From JAPUME01 sp964605715 (lineage in GTDB: Bacteria; Acidobacteriota; Terriglobia; UBA7540; JAPUME01), in the NCBI GenBank assembly GCA_964605715.1, contig CAZSDV010000056.1, positions 1-13,350 of the forward strand: DNA of 13,350 bases. The letters run 5' to 3'. Shown here piece after piece: positions 7,739-13,350 of this stretch. The position numbers and the translations under genes are program-made. Positions within the stretch are counted from its first letter, which is position 1. Each line of letters starts with the position of its first letter. The notes beneath the pieces were generated by a model, which ran no database searches, had not been told where the DNA came from, and saw only the letters and a program-made list of their open reading frames with translations.

Positions 7739-10423
7739 ATGAAAAAACATGTCTTTTTTTTCGGAAATGGAAAGTCAGAAGGAAGACCTGAAATGCGTTC
7801 CTTGTTAGGAGGCAAGGGTGCTGGTCTGGCTGGAATGACCAATGCTAAACTTCCTGTTCCTCCCGGGTTCACAATCGCCACTACTGCGTGCAAACTCTTT
7901 TTCGATAATGGTTTTAATTTTCCACAAAATATAAAAAATGAATCTGTTCGAGCGCTTAATAAATTACAAAAACTTTTAGGGCAAAAGTTTGGGTCTATAA
8001 CGAACCCTCTGTTTTTATCAGTACGCTCAGGGGGGTTAGTTTCAATGCCTGGGATGATGGATACAATTCTTAATCTAGGCATGAACGATAAGACTGTTGA
8101 AGCTTTAGCAAGGAAATCCAATAATTCAAAATTTGCTTACGACTGCTACCGCCGGTTTATACAGATGTTTGGTAATGTTGTGATGAAGGTCCCAAAAGAG
8201 TCCTTTGATGGTATTTTGGATAAGCAAAAAAAAAGGCGAGGCATAACAGCTGACAGCGAGCTTGGCGTTGAGGACCTGAAGAAAATTGTTGGCCAATATA
8301 AACAAGTAATCCTTAAAGAAAAAAGACAATCCCTTCCACAGGACCCCATTAAGCAACTTGATATGGCTCGTGATGCCGTATTTTATTCTTGGTACAATCC
8401 ACGCGCAAAAGTCTATCGTCGTCTCAATAAAATACCAGAGAATCTTGGGACTGCAGTAAACGTCCAAGTAATGGTTTTCGGCAATATGGGGAGTGATTCT
8501 GGGACAGGTGTTGGATTCACGAGAAATCCATCTACTGGTGATAAGGAATTTTATGGAGAATTCCTTATGAACGCTCAAGGGGAGGATGTGGTTGCTGGAG
8601 TAAGAACTCCACTTCCTATTGCGGGACTCAAAAAAAAGATGCCAAAGGTTTACGCTCAACTTAAGTCCATTACATCCAATCTCGAGCGGCATTACAAAGA
8701 TATGCAGGATTTTGAATTCACAATTCAAAATAAAATTCTTTATATGCTTCAAACTCGCGTGGCCAAAAGAACTGGAATTGCAGCAGTAAAGCTAGCAGTA
8801 GACATGGTGAAGGAAGGTCTTATTACTAAAGAAGAGGCAGTTTCTAGAGTTGAACCGAGTCAATTGGATCAATTTCTCCATCCCGTACTCGGTGAAACAA
8901 AACAATTCAAAGTAGTAGCTAAGGGCCTCCCGGCATCTCCAGGTGCTGGTGTTGGGCGCATTGTACTTACTGCTGATGAGGCAGTTCGTCAAAGTAAAAA
9001 TAACCCGGTTATCTTAGTACGTGCGGAGACAACTCCTGATGACATTCACGGAATGGAAAGTGCAACTGGAATCCTTACTTCGAGAGGTGGCATGACATCC
9101 CATGCTGCTGTGGTTACCCGGGGAATGGGTAAGTGTTGTGTTGTTGGCTGCAGCAATCTCGAGATTAATACGAAGAGCAAGGTTTTAAAAATTGGATCGT
9201 GTAATCTAAAAGAAGGGGATTGGGTTTCTCTTGATGGATCTTCGGGTCGAGTGTTTGTTGGAAAAGTACCTGTGAATTCTGCTGATCTTTTAAATAAAGA
9301 ATTGAGTAAGTTTATGAAGTGGGTTGATAGTTTCCGAAAGCTTAAAATTCGGGCTAATGCAGACATACCACGAGATGCGAAGATTGCTAGGCAGTTTGGA
9401 GCTGAAGGCATTGGGTTATGCCGTACCGAGCACATGTTTTTTTCCGCTGATCGTTTGCCCTACATGCAGGAAATGATAATGTCCTGCAAGGAATCTACAG
9501 ATGCAAAAAAAATGGCGTATTATAAAAAAGCGCGGCTTCGCTCTCTCTCGAAACTACTTCCAATGCAACGGAAAGATTTCATGGGCCTATTTAAGGCTAT
9601 GAGGGGCCTTCCTGTTACCATTCGCCTTCTTGACCCCCCTCTGCATGAATTCCTTCCTAAAAGGGAGGAGCTGATGGTTGAAATTGCTTCTCTTGAAGTT
9701 AAAAAAGGAAACATCAAAAAAATAATATCGAAAAAAAAGTTACTTGAGGTGATTAATGGATTACACGAACTGAATCCAATGTTAGGTATGCGAGGCTGTC
9801 GTTTGGGGAATATTTATCCGGAAATTACTGAGATGCAGGCGCGGGCAATTTTTGAAGCTGCATGCCAATGTAAAAAGCAAGGGATAAGGGTTTTTCCAGA
9901 GGTGATGGTCCCTTTGGCAGGTGACGTTCGAGAGCTAAAGATCCAAAAGGAAATAATTGACCGTGTTGCGCAAGACATTTTTTCTCAAAAGAAACTCAAT
10001 ATTAAATACCTTGTCGGCACCATGGTGGAGCTTCCTGCTGCAGCTTTAAGTGCGAGTGAAATCGCTAAAGAAGCGGATTTTTTTAGTTTTGGAACAAACG
10101 ACCTTACCCAGACTACGTTTGGCCTCTCGAGGGATGATTGTGGAAAAATTATAAATGCATATCTTCAAAATAAAGTATGGCAAAGTGATCCCTTTCAAGT
10201 TCTTGATAAAAAACGTGTTGGCCGTCTTGTTGAAATCGGCACGAAGGAAGGTCGTCTTGGACGTTCAAATCTTAAGGTGGGGATATGTGGAGAACATGGC
10301 GGCGACCCTGCGTCAATTGAGTTTTTTTCAAAACTTGGCCTTAATTATGTGAGCTGTTCAGCTTACCGTGTACCAATCGCCCGTTTAGCCTCAGCTCAGG
10401 CGGAACTAAGAAGAAAGCAGTAA
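7739..10423 (+). CDS. ppdK: Pyruvate, phosphate dikinase
   Basis: PPDK reversibly converts pyruvate, ATP and phosphate to phosphoenolpyruvate, AMP and pyrophosphate in the cytoplasm, supporting gluconeogenesis or pyrophosphate-linked glycolysis. The protein has 894 residues, typical of the family. The ATP-grasp domain opens with LLGGKGAGLAGM and contains SVRSGGLVSMPGMMDTILNLG (94-114) and GSDSGTGVGFTRNPSTG. The swivelling domain holds GGMTSHAAVVTRGMG with phosphohistidine H455 and the regulatory-type T453. The TIM barrel shows GLCRTEHMFF, RLLDPPLHEFLP, MLGMRGCRLG, GTMVELPAAAL, SFGTNDLTQTTFGLSRDD and GICGEHGGDP with catalytic C850. All key residues are present, and it is not PEP synthase or enzyme I. 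It follows glyS on the same strand after 139 bp, a pairing I recall from other bacteria. No PPDK regulatory kinase gene is in view. Confidence 0.97.
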   Translation: MKKHVFFFGNGKSEGRPEMRSLLGGKGAGLAGMTNAKLPVPPGFTIATTACKLFFDNGFNFPQNIKNESVRALNKLQKLLGQKFGSITNPLFLSVRSGGLVSMPGMMDTILNLGMNDKTVEALARKSNNSKFAYDCYRRFIQMFGNVVMKVPKESFDGILDKQKKRRGITADSELGVEDLKKIVGQYKQVILKEKRQSLPQDPIKQLDMARDAVFYSWYNPRAKVYRRLNKIPENLGTAVNVQVMVFGNMGSDSGTGVGFTRNPSTGDKEFYGEFLMNAQGEDVVAGVRTPLPIAGLKKKMPKVYAQLKSITSNLERHYKDMQDFEFTIQNKILYMLQTRVAKRTGIAAVKLAVDMVKEGLITKEEAVSRVEPSQLDQFLHPVLGETKQFKVVAKGLPASPGAGVGRIVLTADEAVRQSKNNPVILVRAETTPDDIHGMESATGILTSRGGMTSHAAVVTRGMGKCCVVGCSNLEINTKSKVLKIGSCNLKEGDWVSLDGSSGRVFVGKVPVNSADLLNKELSKFMKWVDSFRKLKIRANADIPRDAKIARQFGAEGIGLCRTEHMFFSADRLPYMQEMIMSCKESTDAKKMAYYKKARLRSLSKLLPMQRKDFMGLFKAMRGLPVTIRLLDPPLHEFLPKREELMVEIASLEVKKGNIKKIISKKKLLEVINGLHELNPMLGMRGCRLGNIYPEITEMQARAIFEAACQCKKQGIRVFPEVMVPLAGDVRELKIQKEIIDRVAQDIFSQKKLNIKYLVGTMVELPAAALSASEIAKEADFFSFGTNDLTQTTFGLSRDDCGKIINAYLQNKVWQSDPFQVLDKKRVGRLVEIGTKEGRLGRSNLKVGICGEHGGDPASIEFFSKLGLNYVSCSAYRVPIARLASAQAELRRKQ

Positions 10424-10530
10424 ACATAATTATATATAATACTTAACATGAATATATAATGTATTAGTTTATATATATTTGTTGTGTTTGGTCCTGAAAT
10501 GGATGTATTTCTTGGCAGTCAATCAAATTT

Positions 10531-10560
10531 AAAAATTAAGCCTGAAGCATTTAAGTTTTT
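10531..10560. terminator. Weak bidirectional terminator between ppdK and lptFG
   Basis: The stretch TTAAGC-CTGAA-GC-AT-TTAA folds into a short stem with a 2-nt bulge. It is bounded by A5 at 10531-10535 and T5 at 10556-10560, so a hairpin plus U-run is possible on both strands. It sits at the convergent gene junction, where a shared terminator is expected, and overlaps the last codons of the minus-strand gene. The stem is AT-rich and weak, so this is tentative. Confidence 0.35.
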
Positions 10561-12851
10561 ACTCTCAATAACATGTAAATTCCCCCTAGTCCAAATAATA
10601 CGGGGGCTGTCCAAGCACCAACTAATGGAGGAACTTGACTCAATCCTCCAAGAGCCTCAAATAGGCTTGAGGTTGACCAGTATGCCATGGCTATTCCAAA
10701 ACTAATAGCTAACCCAGAAAGTGCACCACGTTGTCCTACCGAAAAAGAAAAAGGTAGGGCAATTAGTGCCACAACAACGGCCATAAATGGGTAGCTAAAT
10801 TTTCGATAAAATTGCACCGAAAGCCGTGCAACATCAAAACCCCCCTGATGAAGTTCATCTAGATATTCTTTTAGGTCTGATGCGTTCATTTGCTCGTGAG
10901 GTCTTATCTCTTTTTTAAAATATTCGGGCCGTTCAGTTAATTGTGGGAATGTCGATGTAGTAAATTTTTCGAAGCGGGTTACTCGGTCTTCGCTTATTTC
11001 TCTTACCCATCCGTTTTCAAGGATCCAACCTGGTAATGTTTCGCTCCAGCGGCCTCGTTCAGCAAAGATTCTTCGTTTAACTTGAAATGTATCAGGATCC
11101 AATTCGAATACAGAAAGAGCTGCAAATATGTTTTTCTGGGGATCTAGAAAGCGGTAGTTAAAGATACGAGATTCCTGACCGAAGATCCATTGGTGATTGG
11201 GATTAAAGTAAGTTTGAGGAGGCTTTCCTTTGATCTGGTTTCGCAAGGCATCCTGGCGCTGGTTAATTGTAGGAAGGTAATTTTCCTCTAATATAAAAAG
11301 GCCCATTCCAAATATTGCTGCAACAATAAGAATGGGGGCGCTTATTCGGTAAAGACTTATCCCTGTTGCCTTAATAGCAGTTACCTGGCTACTCTTCGAA
11401 AGCAAACTGAAATATATTAGGATTGCTATAAGGATTCCGAGAGGAACCACGGGGAAATATATGGCCTGAGGGATGAGATACAAGAAATAGGGAAGCAAGA
11501 GGGCTAGCCCTGCGTCGTTTTTTAGAATGTGCCCAAATAACTGGTAAAAATCAAACACAATAAAAAGAGCCAACAGGGCGAGAGCCACCAAGGAAAAAAA
11601 CCCCAGGAAACCACGCAAGACGTAACCGTCAAGAATTTGAAGGAACCCTCTTTTCGCTTGCTTTCTTTGTTTAGAATTGTATTTGATTATTAATTTTTGG
11701 AAGATTGGTTTGGCTATATAAAAAGGTTTTTTTAACAGATTTACTAGATTCTTAAAAAAGAATAATCCTCTATCTAGGCTGCGGAGGGCCATTATTCCAA
11801 CTAATGAAAAGATTAAATTTGCGAACCACAAACCTATCCAGGGTGGAACTTTCCCCTGCTTGGATAGGCTGAGGCCGGAAGCTGCGAACATGTAATACAC
11901 AAACACGAGCAAGATTGTAAAGATGATGCCAATTGATTTTCCTCCCTTGCGGGTTTTCATTCCCAAGGGAATGCCGATTAAAGCTAGGACCAGTGAAGCA
12001 AATGGGATTGCAATCCGATAATGGAGTTCCACCAAGGCGGGATTCCGTTTTGAAGAATCTTGCAATCTTGTAAGTAGTTCAATTGGATTTAGGCTCCGGT
12101 AGTCAATTTTACTTTGTGTCGGTCGAGCTTGAGTTTGCCGGTCTAGCGGGAGATCGGTTTGGTCAAAAGTAATAACTGAGTAATGGTTTGATTTATTGGG
12201 GTCTATTTCATGGGTTCCACCGTGCTCGAGGTGCAGGACTAGGGTATTTGTTTTTGGGTCTCTTAATACAAACCCTGATTCCGCAGTAGTGGTTTTAATG
12301 TTGTCGCGGTCGCTTGTGTCCGCGATGAATACGTGGTGCCAGGTAGGAATTGCGCCGCGAGTATCGAGGAGGAAAACAAGCAAGTTAGGAATCTGCTCAA
12401 TAAAAACGCGTGGCTGGACTTCGTAAGGTACCTGACTGGTTCCTAGTTCCCACTTAAGGTCATTTAACCTTTTTGCTGCCCATGGCGCCCAATAAAGACT
12501 CATGGATGAGGCCAGAACCCAACCCAAGGTTGCAAATAATAGAGTAGGCCTAATGATCCGCCATGCACTAACACCAGCGGCTCGCAAGGCGATGAATTCT
12601 CCGTCAGAGGCCATTCGGCTAAGGCAAGTAAGGACTCCAACTAAGTCTCCCATGGGTATGGTCATTGTCGATATGCTAGGGAGAGGAAGAAGGAATAGCT
12701 CAGCTAGAGTTCCGGTGGATAGATTTCGTCTGGCAGCGACCTCCAGCAGTCGGTTCATTTGCGGTATGAAAAGGACAAAGCTGCAGATAAGCACACCTAG
12801 AAGTGAGTGTGTAGCTATCTCCTTAAATATGTAAGTAGTAACAATTTTCAT
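10551..12851 (-). CDS. Fused LptF-LptG lipopolysaccharide export permease (two YjgP/YjgQ domains)
   Basis: This 766-residue inner-membrane protein contains two consecutive YjgP/YjgQ permease units. In most Gram-negatives these are separate proteins, LptF and LptG, which pair with the LptB ATPase to pull LPS from the inner membrane. Unit 1 (about 1-358) begins MKIVTTYIFKEIATHSLLGV, has LRAAGVSAWRIIRPTL, a periplasmic beta-rich region, and ends with HYRIAIPFASLVLALIGIPLG and two further helices. A Lys/Arg-rich linker follows (about 361-402). Unit 2 (about 403-766) repeats the plan: LQILDGYVLRGFLGFF, VTAIKATGISLYRISAP, a periplasmic region, then QFYRKFSYPFMAVVVALIALPFSF and final helices. There is no internal stop or frame break, so the fusion is real in this sequence. 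LptB, LptC and LptA genes are not in view. The start at 12851 has only a weak Shine-Dalgarno. Which unit is LptF and which LptG is inferred from order. Confidence 0.9.
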   Translation of the reverse strand: MKIVTTYIFKEIATHSLLGVLICSFVLFIPQMNRLLEVAARRNLSTGTLAELFLLPLPSISTMTIPMGDLVGVLTCLSRMASDGEFIALRAAGVSAWRIIRPTLLFATLGWVLASSMSLYWAPWAAKRLNDLKWELGTSQVPYEVQPRVFIEQIPNLLVFLLDTRGAIPTWHHVFIADTSDRDNIKTTTAESGFVLRDPKTNTLVLHLEHGGTHEIDPNKSNHYSVITFDQTDLPLDRQTQARPTQSKIDYRSLNPIELLTRLQDSSKRNPALVELHYRIAIPFASLVLALIGIPLGMKTRKGGKSIGIIFTILLVFVYYMFAASGLSLSKQGKVPPWIGLWFANLIFSLVGIMALRSLDRGLFFFKNLVNLLKKPFYIAKPIFQKLIIKYNSKQRKQAKRGFLQILDGYVLRGFLGFFSLVALALLALFIVFDFYQLFGHILKNDAGLALLLPYFLYLIPQAIYFPVVPLGILIAILIYFSLLSKSSQVTAIKATGISLYRISAPILIVAAIFGMGLFILEENYLPTINQRQDALRNQIKGKPPQTYFNPNHQWIFGQESRIFNYRFLDPQKNIFAALSVFELDPDTFQVKRRIFAERGRWSETLPGWILENGWVREISEDRVTRFEKFTTSTFPQLTERPEYFKKEIRPHEQMNASDLKEYLDELHQGGFDVARLSVQFYRKFSYPFMAVVVALIALPFSFSVGQRGALSGLAISFGIAMAYWSTSSLFEALGGLSQVPPLVGAWTAPVLFGLGGIYMLLRVKT

Positions 12852-12980
12852 GTTAGCTGACTCATTAACTCAACAAACTAAATCATATAGTCTCAATTTT
12901 AATCCCGGTTAGCTGCTGAGTTTTCCTCCGGCATGCCCAAAAATAATGGCTTGCCCTGCTCATTACCGAAGACACAGTGT

Positions 12981-13014
12981 TAGTGGAGTACCGGATCCAA
13001 AAAACCCTCCACTA
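12981..13014. repeat. Inverted repeat in the lptFG-bshC spacer
   Basis: TAGTGGAG (12981-12988) and CTCCACTA (13007-13014) are perfect 8-nt complements with an 18-nt loop. An outer GAAG/CTTC pair (12968-12971 with 13019-13022) could extend the structure across internal mismatches. No T-run follows, so it is not an intrinsic terminator on the plus strand. It may be a leader hairpin or an operator. Confidence 0.4.
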
Positions 13015-13054
13015 GGGACTTCATGCTAGCACAAAAAAAACTGAACCCATCAAA

Positions 13055-13078
13055 AAGGGCTTTCACGTTATTGCCCTT
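13055..13078. repeat. Short hairpin in the bshC upstream region
   Basis: AAGGGC (13055-13060) and GCCCTT (13073-13078) form a 6-bp stem with a 12-nt loop. It is followed by only a mildly T-rich stretch. It may be part of a 5' leader of bshC, or a chance pairing. Confidence 0.2.
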
Positions 13079-13214
13079 ATTGCACATAAGTTAAAGAGGA
13101 TGGTAGGGTGTTTTATTGGAGACTGGGTTTCAGGGGAATGGCAATTGACCGACCTGGTATTTAGAGGCGTTGCCAGGCCCTTTGTAGGCTGGAAAGGATG
13201 TCGAGGTGTACGCG

Positions 13215-13350
13215 ATGTTAGATTCTTCATCTTGCGGTAGTGTCTCTCACAAAGGAAATCCTAAGGCTAGCCGTTTGTTTCTTGATTACCTTTATGATTT
13301 TGAAAAGGTGTCCTCGTTCTATCAACACCCCCCGTTTCACCCAGGGTCTT
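13215..13350 (+). CDS. bshC: Probable bacillithiol synthase BshC, N-terminal fragment
   Basis: Only the first 45 codons are inside the window; the frame runs off the right edge. After a variable 18-residue start, the sequence ASRLFLDYLYDFEKVSSFYQHPPF resembles the N-terminal block of BshC (Ser-x-LF-x-DYL, a Phe/Glu/Val patch, then FY). BshC adds cysteine to glucosaminyl-malate in the last step of bacillithiol synthesis. The ATG at 13215 is favoured because GAGG at 13203-13206 lies 8 nt upstream. An in-frame GTG at 13206 overlaps that site and is less likely. A small dyad (CCAGGCC/GGCTGG, 13173-13192) precedes the ribosome-binding site. The call rests on a short recognisable block, so it is probable rather than certain. 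Confidence 0.65.
   Translation, partial: MLDSSSCGSVSHKGNPKASRLFLDYLYDFEKVSSFYQHPPFHPGS

Larger units (their letters stand above)
12852..13214. other. Gene-free divergent spacer between lptFG and bshC
   Basis: This 363-bp stretch carries no convincing gene on either strand and no tRNA, tmRNA, RNase P or SRP RNA signature that I recognise. It must hold the promoters for both divergent genes, but no clear -35/-10 pair stands out. It contains three small dyads, at 12981-13014, 13055-13078 and 13173-13192, described separately. A 22-codon reading frame (13023-13091) follows AGGGA, but nothing supports it as a gene. Confidence 0.5.

Noticed and set aside
8126..8752. Long open frame of about 208 codons on the minus strand
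   Set aside because: It lies wholly antisense to the conserved ATP-grasp part of ppdK, resembles no family I know, and is a shadow of ppdK codon bias.
10429..10440. ATTATATATAAT palindrome after ppdK
   Set aside because: This is simple alternating AT sequence in an AT-rich gap. Such dyads are expected by chance.
10484..10705. Open frame of 73 codons starting at GTG after ppdK
   Set aside because: Most of it runs antisense through the conserved C-terminal helices of the permease. No ribosome-binding site or family match was seen.
12502..12834. Plus-strand open frame of 110 codons
   Set aside because: It is antisense to the first membrane unit of the fused permease and has low-complexity composition. 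The permease frame is clearly the real one.

Overview
The window is a chromosomal stretch of a Gram-negative bacterium holding ten protein-coding genes, two of them cut by the window edges. By eye its base composition is moderately AT-rich. I see no phage genes, transposases, CRISPR array, tRNA or rRNA. Three things suggest Acidobacteriota or a close relative: a fused LptF-LptG lipopolysaccharide-export permease, a probable bshC (bacillithiol) start, and the recO-glyQ-glyS-ppdK order. This placement is an inference from recalled family distributions, not a search. The fused permease alone implies an outer membrane with LPS.

Layout. At the left edge is the C-terminal end of mazG (2-283, +). 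It is followed on the same strand by an enolase-superfamily o-succinylbenzoate synthase/N-succinylamino-acid racemase (369-1475) and a ten-helix EamA/DMT transporter (1554-2483). Converging on these is a PfkB-family sugar kinase (2531-3526, -). Divergent from it runs recO (3728-4477, +), glyQ (4468-5443) and glyS (5449-7599). recO overlaps glyQ, and glyQ nearly touches glyS, so the three look like one operon for recombinational repair and glycyl-tRNA charging. Next, behind a 139-bp AT-rich gap with a perfect 38-bp palindrome, comes ppdK, pyruvate phosphate dikinase (7739-10423, +). The fused lptF-lptG gene (10551-12851, -) converges on ppdK. A gene-free 363-bp divergent spacer then leads to the first 45 codons of a probable bshC (13215-13350, +), cut by the window end.

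The genes are mostly housekeeping. They cover nucleotide sanitation, enolase-family metabolism, export, sugar phosphorylation, DNA repair, glycyl-tRNA synthesis, the PEP/pyruvate node, LPS transport and probably thiol synthesis. I did not find a convincing novel multi-gene system. The best points for a second look are: (1) the 38-bp zero-spacer palindrome just upstream of ppdK; (2) a single-base frame break in otherwise well conserved glyQ, an essential gene, near 4939-4943; (3) the single-chain LptF-LptG permease; and (4) the hairpin-bearing spacer before bshC.
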